NCBI GenBank assembly: GCA_003577305.1
Contig: QEVL01000016.1
Span: 1-64,000, forward strand
DNA length: 64,000 nt
Source of the DNA: Burkholderiales bacterium
GTDB taxonomy: Bacteria > Pseudomonadota > Gammaproteobacteria > Burkholderiales > Burkholderiaceae_E
Reading direction: 5' to 3'
The position numbers and the translations under genes are program-made. The notes below the pieces were generated by a model. It was not told the DNA's origin and made no database searches. It was given only the letters and a program-made list of their open reading frames with translations. Every line of letters begins with the position of its first letter. Position 1 is the first letter of the stretch. Below are positions 7,983-15,498 of this stretch, piece by piece.

Positions 7983-9420
7983 GATGGGTCTCCGATCGAT
8001 CGCTGCGTTCACTGTCGTTGCCGCGGTAGCCGCCGCCTAGCGCGCGCACCAGCGCGAGGTCGAGGTCGACCCCGCGCGCGGCCAGTTCGATGCCGTTGCG
8101 CCGCTCGGCGAGCACGCCCGACTGCGCCGACAGCACGGTGAGGTAGTTCGCCAGTCCGGCGCGGTAGCGCTCGAGCGCGAGCGCATCGGCGGCTTCTGCG
8201 GCGGCGCGCGCGGCGTCCTGCTGAACGCGCTGGCGTTCGAGCGAGCGCAGCGAGGCCAGCTGGTCGCCCACTTCGCGCACCGCGCCGGCCACGGCGGCGT
8301 TGTAGCCGGCCACCGCCGCATCGAGGTCGGCGGTCTTGCCGCGCAGGTTCGCGCGCAGCCGCCCGGCATCGAACACCGGCAGGCGCAGCGCCGGGCCCAC
8401 GCCCCAGACGCGGCTGCCGCCTTCGAGCCAGTGCGTGAAGCCCAGGCCCGAGAAACCGACGAAGGCGGCCAGGTTCACGTCGGGATAGAACTCCGTGACC
8501 GCCGCGTCGCGATCGCGCAGCGCCGCCTCGATGCGCCAGCGTGCGGCGACGATGTCGGCGCGCCGCCCGAGCAGGTCGGCGCCGATCGGCCCGGAGTACG
8601 CCTCGCGCGCCGTGGCCGGCATCGCGGGCGACAGGTCGGCGAGCGCCTCGGCCGGCTGCAGCGTGAGCGCGGCCAGCGCATTGCGCGCGAGCGCGGCCTG
8701 CTCGTCGAGCGCCTCGGCCTGCCCGGCCGCCTCGGCCACCGCGCGCTCGGCCTGGCGCAGCTCCACTTCGGTGTCGAGGCCCGCGCGCGCGCGTTGCGCA
8801 ACCAGCTCGCGCAGCTGCGTGCGCTGGCGCAGCGTGTCGGCGGCCAGCTCACGCAGCGCCACCACCCGCGCGAGCTGGAACCATGTGCGCGTCACTTCGG
8901 TCGAGAGCAGCACGCGGGCCGCCTGCAGGTCGGCCTGCGCGGCGCGCGCCTGGCCGAGCGCGGCGTCGAGCAACGCGCGGTTGCGCCCGAACAGATCGAG
9001 TTCCCACGCGGCGTCGAGCCGCACCGAGTTGCTGGTGAGCACGCTGCCCGCGATCGGCGGCGGAAAGAGGTCGTGCTCCGAATAGCGTTGGCGCGAGGAG
9101 GCGAGCGAGCCCGACACCTGCGGCTGGCCTGCGGCGTCCACCGCCTGCGCGAGGCTGCGCGCCCGTTCGAGGCGGGCCTTCGACACCGCGAGCGTGGGGT
9201 TGTCGGCGAGCGCGCGCTCGACGAGCGCATCGAGCCGCGCGTCGCCGAAACGCTCCCACCAGCGCTCGCCGGGCCAGTCGAGCCGGGTCGTGTCGGCGGG
9301 CGCCACGCCCAGGCTGCGCACGTCGATCGGCGCGGCGGCCGGCTCGATGCCGGCGTGGCTCGCACAGCCGGCCAACACGAAGAGCGCCCCGGCTGCGGCG
9401 CATCCGCGCATGCGCGTCAT
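7975..9420 (-). CDS. NodT-family outer-membrane efflux lipoprotein
   Basis: 481 residues; TolC-like channel of the efflux pump, anchored by a lipid. Signal peptide with lipobox (ALFVLAGCASH, Cys near residue 18). Then the NodT pattern: WWERFGDARLDALVERAL near the start, two outer-membrane efflux repeats and the C-terminal GLANYLTVLSAQSGVLAER. The ATG at 9420 overlaps the regulator's stop (ATGA), so it is translationally coupled. The frame stays open upstream, but that part is antisense-like and lacks signal features. Confidence 0.92.
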   Translation of the reverse strand: MTRMRGCAAAGALFVLAGCASHAGIEPAAAPIDVRSLGVAPADTTRLDWPGERWWERFGDARLDALVERALADNPTLAVSKARLERARSLAQAVDAAGQPQVSGSLASSRQRYSEHDLFPPPIAGSVLTSNSVRLDAAWELDLFGRNRALLDAALGQARAAQADLQAARVLLSTEVTRTWFQLARVVALRELAADTLRQRTQLRELVAQRARAGLDTEVELRQAERAVAEAAGQAEALDEQAALARNALAALTLQPAEALADLSPAMPATAREAYSGPIGADLLGRRADIVAARWRIEAALRDRDAAVTEFYPDVNLAAFVGFSGLGFTHWLEGGSRVWGVGPALRLPVFDAGRLRANLRGKTADLDAAVAGYNAAVAGAVREVGDQLASLRSLERQRVQQDAARAAAEAADALALERYRAGLANYLTVLSAQSGVLAERRNGIELAARGVDLDLALVRALGGGYRGNDSERSDRSETHRE

Positions 9421-9911
9421 GATTGGCGCTTCGGGGTGTCTGCGGCAGCGCGCTCGTGCCGGCCATTGTCGATCATGCGCACCAGGTAGGCGCGCAACTG
9501 CTCGAACTCCTTTCGGTCGAACCCTGCGAGGTGGACGTTGTTGGCGTGCGCGAGCCCGGCCGGCACCTGTGCGGCCGCCTGCTCGCCGGCAGGCGTGAGT
9601 TCGAGCACCCAGACGCGCCGGTCTTCGCGCGAGCGGGTGCGGCGGATCAGGCCCTTGGCCTGCAGCCGGTCGAGCGTGCGCGTCATCGCGCCGGCATCGA
9701 GGTCGAGCGCCTGCGCAAGCGCGGCCGCAGTGCGCGCCCGGCCGCGGGCGATCAGCAGCAGCGGCCCCCACTGCGCATCGGTGAGGTCGTATTCGGCCAT
9801 CGTGCGATCGATGCAGTGCGTGAACGACATCCTGAGCTGGCGCACCAGGAAACCGACGCTCTCGCCCGCCGGGTAGGTGGCCGCGTCGTAGAAGGGTTTC
9901 GCGGAAGTCAT
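9417..9911 (-). CDS. MarR-family transcriptional repressor of the efflux operon
   Basis: 164 residues with a winged helix: recognition region TAAALAQALDLDAGAMTRTLDRLQAKGLI followed by the wing RTRSREDRRVWVLELT. First gene of the operon and coupled to the outer-membrane gene. A palindrome lies 14 bp upstream of its start, so autoregulation and control of the pump in response to a phenolic or drug ligand is likely (inference from MarR/EmrR practice). Confidence 0.92.
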   Translation of the reverse strand: MTSAKPFYDAATYPAGESVGFLVRQLRMSFTHCIDRTMAEYDLTDAQWGPLLLIARGRARTAAALAQALDLDAGAMTRTLDRLQAKGLIRRTRSREDRRVWVLELTPAGEQAAAQVPAGLAHANNVHLAGFDRKEFEQLRAYLVRMIDNGRHERAAADTPKRQS

Positions 9912-9924
9912 GCGGCAATATAAT

Positions 9925-9934
9925 TGCCTAGGCA
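9925..9934. promoter_or_regulatory. Palindromic operator candidate for the MarR regulator
   Basis: TGCCTAGGCA is a perfect 10-bp palindrome in an AT-richer pocket, 14 bp before the marR start codon and between the efflux operon and the divergent thioesterase gene. Size and position suit a MarR dimer. Flanks are not symmetric. Confidence 0.5.
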
Positions 9935-10047
9935 GCTATCGTCAAGTCGGCCCGATCAGCCGGCCCGATCGGGCGCCGGCGGCTCGCATGCGCCCGCGGC
10001 CCGCCTTATGATCGACCGATTCCCGGCACGACACCCGGACCATCAAC

Positions 10048-10869
10048 GTGACCCGCCCGCAAGAACTCTCTGCCCCCTCGGCTGCGTACGCCGCGCTCGA
10101 CGCCCGCAGCTTCCGCGCCAGCGCACTCACCCGCGGCCCCCGGGATCCCGGCCACCAGCACGCCGGCCCCCCGATCGCGCTGGTCTGCCGCGCCGTCGAA
10201 CAGGCCGCGCACGAGCACGGCCTCACCCACGTCGCGCGCCTCACCGCCAACCTGTTGCGGCCCGTGCCGATCGGCGACGTCGTCGTCGAAGTGATGACCG
10301 ATTACGTCGGCCGCAACGCCGGGCACTTCTCCGCGCACCTGCTTGCGGGCGGCAAGGAGGTGGCGCGCTTCACGGCGCTCGTGCAGCGCGAGTCGGCCGC
10401 GAAGTTGCCGGCCGACCTTCCCGGTCATCCGTTGCCGATGGCGCCGCGCACGCCGGAAGAGTCGCCGGTGGTCACGTTTCCGTTCGCCGGCGCGCAGCTC
10501 TGCTACGCCGATCTGGTCGAGACGCGCGCCGCGCAGGGCATGTTCTGGAAGGGGCCGTGCGCGATCTGGTTTCGCCAGCGTCATCCGCTGGTAGAGGGCG
10601 AGACGCCGAGCCCCTATCAGCGCGTGCCGGTGGCCGCCGATTCCGGCAACGGCATCAGCGGCGTGCTCGACTATCGGCGTCACAGCTTCGTGAACTCCGA
10701 TCTCACCATCAACCTGCTGCGGCGTCCGGTCGGCGAGTGGATCTGCCTCGATGCGCGCACCGCGCTCGGCCCCGACGGCGGCGGCCTGGCCGAATCGGCG
10801 CTCTACGACGTGCAGGGGTTCATCGGGCGGGCGACGCAGAGCCTGGCGGTGCGTTTGCGGTCGGGCTGA
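10048..10869 (+). CDS. TesB-like acyl-CoA thioesterase family protein
   Basis: 273 residues, double hot-dog thioesterase-superfamily protein (4HBT_3/TesB-like). The N-terminal half has FRASALTRGP, HQHAGPPIALVCRAVEQ and ARLTANLLRPVPIG; the C-terminal half has NSDLTINLLRRPVGEWICLD and ESALYDVQGFIGRATQSLAV, both typical of this family. GTG start chosen because it sits just before the conserved N-terminus. Single-gene unit divergent from the MarR operon. Acyl substrate unknown. A broken relative is at 4468-4696. Confidence 0.8.
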   Translation: MTRPQELSAPSAAYAALDARSFRASALTRGPRDPGHQHAGPPIALVCRAVEQAAHEHGLTHVARLTANLLRPVPIGDVVVEVMTDYVGRNAGHFSAHLLAGGKEVARFTALVQRESAAKLPADLPGHPLPMAPRTPEESPVVTFPFAGAQLCYADLVETRAAQGMFWKGPCAIWFRQRHPLVEGETPSPYQRVPVAADSGNGISGVLDYRRHSFVNSDLTINLLRRPVGEWICLDARTALGPDGGGLAESALYDVQGFIGRATQSLAVRLRSG

Positions 10870-11052
10870 GCGCGTTCGGCCTCGCATGGCGCGCCGTTTG
10901 TGCCCGACAGCGCCTCACTTGCTCAGTAGCCCCTGTCCGACAATTTCCGGGCCGCTCACAGCTGGAATTGCGCCATTCGGCCGCCCATCCAGAAGCCTGG
11001 ATACATCTTCTGAATAATCGAACCGCGCGTTCAGACGAATTCAGGTTTGCCG

Positions 11053-11979
11053 ATGGGAAACATGGTCCAGCAGACCGCCCTTATTCTCGGTGTCCTCGCT
11101 GCCGGCTTCCTTGGCCCCGCTCTGGCGATTGCGGCGCTGGTGTTGCGACGGCGCCGCGCTCGGGCGCGCCGAAGGACGCCTCTCTCGGAGGATATGTTGC
11201 GTCCTCCAGGCCATACGTTGCGGAAGCAACTCGACGACGCCAGCATCGACCTGCAGTGGGATGTATTCCAGCTCGTGACCATACCCCTCCTGACCTTGGC
11301 CATCCTTCTGGGGCAGGGCCACCTGCATGGCGACCTTCGAGCAGTCATGCATCTGGCGCCGTTGTTCGCAGTTGGGGTCCTGGCATTCATCGGGTTCATG
11401 GTGAGGAAGCTCTGGAAAGCCGGAGAGCGACTGGACCGTCTCAGAGCCGGCCTCGATGCCGAGCTCGCTGCAGCTCAGGAGCTCGACAAATTGATGCGGC
11501 AAGGTGCGATCCTGTTCCACGACTTTCCGGCGAACGACTTCAACATCGATCACGTCGTAGTCTCCGGCGAGGGCGTTTTTGCGATCGAGACGAAGGGCTT
11601 CACCAAGCCCAATGGCGGACGGGGCAAGGCGGACGCCACCGTCGAGTTCGATGGAAGCATCCTGCGGTTTCCGGGCTGGACCACCAAAGCGCCGCTGGAA
11701 CAGGCTCGAGGACAGGCCACCTGGCTGGCCAAATGGCTCGGCGAGGCAGTCGGTGCCCCGATTCGAGTGCTTCCAGTCCTTGCCCTGCCGGGCTGGTATG
11801 TGAAGCGTACCGGCCGTGGCGATGTGCGGGTCTTCAACGGCAAGGAATTGGCCGGACTCCTGAAGGCACGTGGTGCGCAGTCTTTGTCACCGCAGGACGT
11901 ACAACGCGTCGCGCATCAGCTCGAGCAACGATGCCGTACCGTCGAACCGATGCTGTCAGAAAGAATGCGGGCGGCGTAG
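11053..11979 (+). CDS. Membrane-anchored NERD-domain protein
   Basis: About 308 residues. One N-terminal transmembrane helix and a basic stretch (LRRRRARARRRT), two more hydrophobic segments around residues 75-120, then a NERD (nuclease-related) domain: GAILFHDFPAN, FNIDHVVVSGEGVFAIETKGF, and a C-terminal helical part. The D-x(n)-ExK core of the nuclease fold is visible as DHVVV...FAIETKG. ATG at 11053 is preferred over TTG 11047. Its stop overlaps the next start by one base (TAGTG). Confidence 0.8.
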   Translation: MGNMVQQTALILGVLAAGFLGPALAIAALVLRRRRARARRRTPLSEDMLRPPGHTLRKQLDDASIDLQWDVFQLVTIPLLTLAILLGQGHLHGDLRAVMHLAPLFAVGVLAFIGFMVRKLWKAGERLDRLRAGLDAELAAAQELDKLMRQGAILFHDFPANDFNIDHVVVSGEGVFAIETKGFTKPNGGRGKADATVEFDGSILRFPGWTTKAPLEQARGQATWLAKWLGEAVGAPIRVLPVLALPGWYVKRTGRGDVRVFNGKELAGLLKARGAQSLSPQDVQRVAHQLEQRCRTVEPMLSERMRAA

Positions 11980-12539
11980 TGCGCTTCGACGGCAAGCTCT
12001 CGAGGTGGAACGACGACCGCGGCTTCGGTTTCATCACTCCGACCCTGGGCGGCGACGACGTGTTCGTCCATGCTTCGGCCTTCCCGCGAGACGGGAAGGC
12101 TCCGCGCCTGCATGAGACGCTCTCGTTCGAAGTCGAATTGAACAAGGAGGGCAAAAAGCGCGCTACCAGGGTCCGTCGTCCTGGCAGTTCCCGGTCAATC
12201 GTATCGCGCGAGCGCGAGGCCCTGCCATCGAGCCGGACGCGCAGCCTTTCCGGTCGCGTAGTGGGTGTCGCGCTGGCGGTTGCGATCGGCGTTTTCGGCT
12301 TTTCGGAGTATTCACAGAGAGTGGGCCGCGGATCTGATGTGCCATCGGCTGCCCGGCTCGCGGCGCAGGAGGACCGTTCGAGCGCGCCCGTCTTCCAGTG
12401 CGACGGTCGAACTCATTGTTCACAAATGACCTCGTGCGCCGAAGCCAAATACTTCCTCGCGAACTGCCCGGGCACGAAGATGGACGGGGATCGCGACGGG
12501 ATCCCTTGCGAGCAGCAGTGGTGCGCGGGCGCCTATTGA
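11979..12539 (+). CDS. Cold-shock domain protein with C-terminal excalibur calcium-binding domain
   Basis: 186 residues from the GTG overlapping the NERD stop. N-terminus is a cold-shock fold (GKLSRWNDDRGFGFI, DDVFVHASAF). A basic linker and one transmembrane helix (VVGVALAVAIGVFGFSEY) follow. The C-terminus is an excalibur domain: CDGRTHCSQMTSCAEAKYFL and DGDRDGIPCEQQWC with its DxDxDG calcium loop. A nucleic-acid-binding domain on one side of the membrane and a Ca-binding domain on the other is the expected topology. Coupled to the NERD gene. Confidence 0.85.
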   Translation: MRFDGKLSRWNDDRGFGFITPTLGGDDVFVHASAFPRDGKAPRLHETLSFEVELNKEGKKRATRVRRPGSSRSIVSREREALPSSRTRSLSGRVVGVALAVAIGVFGFSEYSQRVGRGSDVPSAARLAAQEDRSSAPVFQCDGRTHCSQMTSCAEAKYFLANCPGTKMDGDRDGIPCEQQWCAGAY

Positions 12540-12711
12540 CTGCGCCTCTCGCGCTCGCGCAAGCAACGCCAACGCGCCGGAGCGGTGAGGACATGGTTGC
12601 AGGCGCCGGACAGGGGTGCCGAACGCGGTGTTGAGCACGCTGACCATTCGCCGCATGTCCTCGACCATCGGCGCTACAGACGGCGAGGCATGGCGCCGCA
12701 TAGTCTCGGCA

Positions 12712-12740
12712 TTGCCTCATCGTGGACATCCATCTTATAT
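12712..12740 (+). promoter_or_regulatory. Promoter candidate of the tumE-tumA pair
   Basis: TTGCCT at 12712-12717 and TTATAT at 12735-12740 are 17 bp apart. Transcription would start around 12747, almost at the tumE ATG (12750), implying a very short or no leader. The overlapping TATATT (12738-12743) would fit even closer. Confidence 0.4.
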
Positions 12741-12749
12741 ATTGCTAGC

Positions 12750-13037
12750 ATGCAATACACGGCAGCCGTCCTGCTCGCGTACGCTAAGGAAGTCCGGGAC
12801 GACGGCTCCATCGTGGAGATCGTGATCTGGGAGGTTCCCCGACCCTTGCCGCCATGCTCGCATCGATACAAGTATCGCCTGTATTACGGCTTGTCGGGTG
12901 AGTGTCGAGTGCGATACGACAACGAGCGCGGCAAGGGTGATCACCGGCACTTCGGGGAGCAGGAGGGCGAGTACGCCTTCGTGTCGATCGAGCAGTTGCT
13001 CGACGATTTCCGTTCCGACGTTGAGCGTTGGGGGTGA
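12750..13037 (+). CDS. tumE: TumE-family toxin
   Basis: 95 residues. Matches the TumE (formerly DUF6516) toxin pattern: GSIVEIVIWEVP, HRYKYRLYYG, RYDNERGKGDHRHFGEQEG, YAFVSIEQLLDDF. The Y-D-N-E-R-x-K-G-D-H-x-H block is the conserved centre. The ATG at 12750 is chosen for homology length and because it directly follows the promoter-like hexamer. The antitoxin starts 2 nt after the stop. Confidence 0.85.
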   Translation: MQYTAAVLLAYAKEVRDDGSIVEIVIWEVPRPLPPCSHRYKYRLYYGLSGECRVRYDNERGKGDHRHFGEQEGEYAFVSIEQLLDDFRSDVERWG

Positions 13038-13039
13038 CC

Positions 13040-13393
13040 ATGAAGGCGATCATCGAGGTATCTCGCCGGGGCTCGGTGTTCCGCTCGGCGGCGCAGCAGG
13101 TCAGGGCCGCGCGTCGCGGCGGCTCGACGGACTTCCGGCTCGGTTTCGAATCGGCACGATCACTGTTCGCCGAGTTGACGCCTGCGCGGCTCGACTTGCT
13201 CGCAACTCTGCGAGGCCTCGGACCCTGCAGTGTCTACGCGCTCGCCAAGGCGGCGGAGCGCAACTATTCGAACGTCCATACGGACGTGTCGCGCCTCGAG
13301 GAACTGGGTCTGGTGGAGCGTTCGGAAGATGGCAGCGTGTCGGTGCCGTTCGAGTCGGTGGAGATTCGGGTTCCGCTTGCGCAGGTGGCGTAG
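13040..13393 (+). CDS. tumA: TumA-type winged-helix antitoxin
   Basis: 117 residues, HTH DNA-binding antitoxin partner of TumE. Winged-helix region LDLLATLRGLGPCSVYALAK, NYSNVHTDVSRLEELGLVER and a strand SVSVPFESVEIRVPL. The ATG at 13040 is used rather than the upstream TTG because it gives the usual 2-nt spacing to the toxin. Expected to bind the toxin and repress the promoter at 12712. Confidence 0.8.
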   Translation: MKAIIEVSRRGSVFRSAAQQVRAARRGGSTDFRLGFESARSLFAELTPARLDLLATLRGLGPCSVYALAKAAERNYSNVHTDVSRLEELGLVERSEDGSVSVPFESVEIRVPLAQVA

Positions 13394-13589
13394 CGCGATC
13401 TGGCCTTTTCGCGGACGGTTCGCCCGTGCCGGCCCCGTCGAGTCAAGTGGCGTACGTCGAGATTCCCGCGTAACGGCACTGTGTACCGATACGCATCGCC
13501 GGTCGCGCGCCCAGTAGCATCTGCCGCTACCGCCTGCGAAGGCGGTGTCGAACCCGATGCAGGTGTCGGCCGCACGCGGACCGCTCCAG

Positions 13590-13618
13590 TTGCGATCTAT
13601 ACCACTAAGTGGCATAAT
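13590..13618 (+). promoter_or_regulatory. Promoter with operator in the spacer, higB-higA
   Basis: TTGCGA (13590-13595), a 17-bp spacer and CATAAT (13613-13618). The spacer holds the dyad CCACTAAGTGG (13602-13612) abutting the -10, a natural site for the HigA antitoxin. Start of transcription would be near 13625, only a few bases before the higB ATG. Confidence 0.6.
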
Positions 13619-13629
13619 CGCTCGGCCCG

Positions 13630-14046
13630 ATGAGGAGAGTCTTCAAGACCCGCTTCTTTGGTCGATGGGCCCGAAAGTCAGGCCTGTCGGATCGTGCGCT
13701 GTGTCGCGCGCTGCAAGAGATGGCCAGCGGCCTGATCGATGCCGACCTCGGGGGCGGTCTCGTCAAGAAGCGGATCCAGCTGGCCGGGCGCGGCAAGCGG
13801 GGCGGGGCCAGGACGCTCGTGGCTACCGACAAGGCCTGTCGCTGGTTCTTCCTGTTCGGATTCGGGAAGAACGAGCGGTCGGACGTGAGCAGCGACGAGC
13901 TCGAAGCGCTGCGCGAACTCGCTGCCGATCTGCTGGCCAGGACCGCAACGCAGCTCGATGAAGCGGTCGCTGATGGGGCCTTGCAGGAGATATGCCGTGG
14001 TGACCAAGCGAAAACCGAAGAGCCGGATACTCGAGGCTGTTCATGA
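13630..14046 (+). CDS. higB: RelE/HigB-family toxin
   Basis: 138 residues of the RelE-like type II toxin family PF06296: VFKTRFFGRWARKSGLSDRAL, EMASGLIDADLGGGLVKKRI, GRGKRGGARTLVAT, WFFLFGFGKNERSDVS. The basic residues of the ribosome-dependent RNase surface are present. The usual product ends near LQEICRGDQ; here the frame runs on about 15 residues inside the antitoxin gene. The mRNA would be nearly leaderless. Confidence 0.85.
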   Translation: MRRVFKTRFFGRWARKSGLSDRALCRALQEMASGLIDADLGGGLVKKRIQLAGRGKRGGARTLVATDKACRWFFLFGFGKNERSDVSSDELEALRELAADLLARTATQLDEAVADGALQEICRGDQAKTEEPDTRGCS

Positions 14047-14320
14047 AACCGCCAGCGACCTGCATCGCCTGCGTTTCATCGACAAGCGCAAGATGCAGGC
14101 GTACGACGCGCTGTGCCTGTCGCCGGTGCCCGAATACGACGCAGCAAGGATCCGCGAGCTGCGCGAGAGCCTGCGTCTGAGTCAGTCGGTTCTGGCGGCA
14201 GTGCTCAACACCAGCGTCTCCACGGTTCGCAAATGGGAGATCGGCGACAAGAAGCCGAGCGGACCGTCGTCGAAGCTGCTCGATCTCATCGAACGCAAGG
14301 GGCTCGAAGCGGTGCTGTGA
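13997..14320 (+). CDS. higA: HigA/XRE-family antitoxin
   Basis: 107 residues; XRE helix-turn-helix at the C-terminus (LRLSQSVLAAVLNTSVSTVRKWE, GDKKPSG). The GTG at 13997 is preceded by AGGAGA at 13985-13990. The ATG at 13958 has no such site. The gene overlaps the toxin by 50 nt, so its translation probably depends on ribosomes on higB. Its 3' end overlaps the convergent SAM-synthetase gene by 35 bp. Confidence 0.85.
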   Translation: MVTKRKPKSRILEAVHETASDLHRLRFIDKRKMQAYDALCLSPVPEYDAARIRELRESLRLSQSVLAAVLNTSVSTVRKWEIGDKKPSGPSSKLLDLIERKGLEAVL

Positions 14321-15431
14321 AGTGCCCCCACCGGGCCCGATCGGCAAGCGCGCCCTGCACCTCGCCGATCAGCCGGCGCGAAACCATGGCGGTGCGCAGC
14401 GCCTGCGCGTTCGGCAGCCCGGCTTCTTCGGCGCGCACTGCCCGGCCGTCGAGCCACACCGAAATGGCGGCCGGGTGCGCGCCGCCCGGCTCGTAGCGCA
14501 ACTCCACGCGTGCGTCGCGCCGCGCCTGCTTCGCCGCGCGCAGTGCCAGTTTGCGCGCCAGCACGCCCCCGGCGCGGTCCACCTTGTTGAAGTCCTTCCC
14601 CGACCAGGCGCCGCCGCCGATCGGCACCGTCGGTCCGTAGGCATCGATTACGAGTTTCTTTCCGGTCGTGCCGTTGTCGCCGTTGGGCCCGCCCGCGACG
14701 AACATGCCGGCGCCGTTCAGCGCGATCTCGGGCATCTCCTTGCCGGCGCAGGCGCGCGCGACCGCTTCCTCGGCGATGCGCCGCAGCGCCAGCCAGTCCG
14801 AGCCCACGTGATGGTTCAGCGAGATCGACACGCGCTGCGGCTGCCACTTGCGCCCGTCGGTGCGCACCTGTGCGAGCACCTTGCCGTCGGGCCCGATCTG
14901 TCCCGCGCCGCGCTGCGCCCTGAGCCGGAACAGCTCGCGGCCGATCCGGTTGGCGAGCCAGTGCGCCGGCGGCAGCTGGTGCGTCGCGGCCATCGTGTTC
15001 GCATAGCCCACGCAGATCGCCTGGTCGTCGCAGAGGTGGCGCTGCTCGCGCTCGCCGGGCTCGAATTCGCCGAAGCACAGCGCGGTGTCGATGCGCAGGC
15101 TCTCGGGGTGCGGACCCCAGAGGTGGCCTGCGGCGTCCTCGCCGTAGCCGGCCTCGGCATAGCTGCGGCGCACCAGCGCCGCGATGTCGAGCGCATCGAG
15201 CACCGAGCGGTGCGCAGCGATGCGTCCGGTGACGAAGACGCGATCGAACACGCAGGCGATCTCCACGCCGCACTGGCCGAGCGCGTCGCCGCGCATCACG
15301 TGTTCGACGATCGCGTCGGCGGCGGCATCGCAGAGCTTGTCGGGATGCCCGGGCAGCACGAACTCGGCGGACTCGGTCCAGGCCGGGTCGGTGTCGCCGG
15401 GAGCGATGGGTGTCTCGATGGTCGATCTCAC
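14286..15431 (-). CDS. Divergent S-adenosylmethionine synthetase (MetK paralogue)
   Basis: 381 residues from a GTG with GAGGA 8 nt upstream. Methionine adenosyltransferase motifs are present but altered: GHPDKLCDAAADAI (ATP/Met site), GAGMFVAGGPNGDNGTTGKK and GGGAWSGKDFNKVDR (P-loop-like glycine run). Between them the sequence departs strongly from housekeeping MetK, so it is a paralogue. It lies 67 bp after the VWA gene and is probably cotranscribed with the MoxR operon. SAM production from ATP and Met is likely; what the operon needs it for is unclear. Confidence 0.75.
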   Translation of the reverse strand: MRSTIETPIAPGDTDPAWTESAEFVLPGHPDKLCDAAADAIVEHVMRGDALGQCGVEIACVFDRVFVTGRIAAHRSVLDALDIAALVRRSYAEAGYGEDAAGHLWGPHPESLRIDTALCFGEFEPGEREQRHLCDDQAICVGYANTMAATHQLPPAHWLANRIGRELFRLRAQRGAGQIGPDGKVLAQVRTDGRKWQPQRVSISLNHHVGSDWLALRRIAEEAVARACAGKEMPEIALNGAGMFVAGGPNGDNGTTGKKLVIDAYGPTVPIGGGAWSGKDFNKVDRAGGVLARKLALRAAKQARRDARVELRYEPGGAHPAAISVWLDGRAVRAEEAGLPNAQALRTAMVSRRLIGEVQGALADRARWGHFTAPLRAPCVR

Positions 15432-15498
15432 GTCGGTGTCCTCGTGGATGTCGATGTGTCGTTGTGGATGTCGATGCGGTTGCCGATTCCCGCGCGCT

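Noticed and set aside
9924-11978. Upstream part of the long frame ending in the cold-shock/excalibur protein
   Set aside because: It runs out of frame through the thioesterase and NERD genes. The GTG at 11979 overlapping the NERD stop is the real start.
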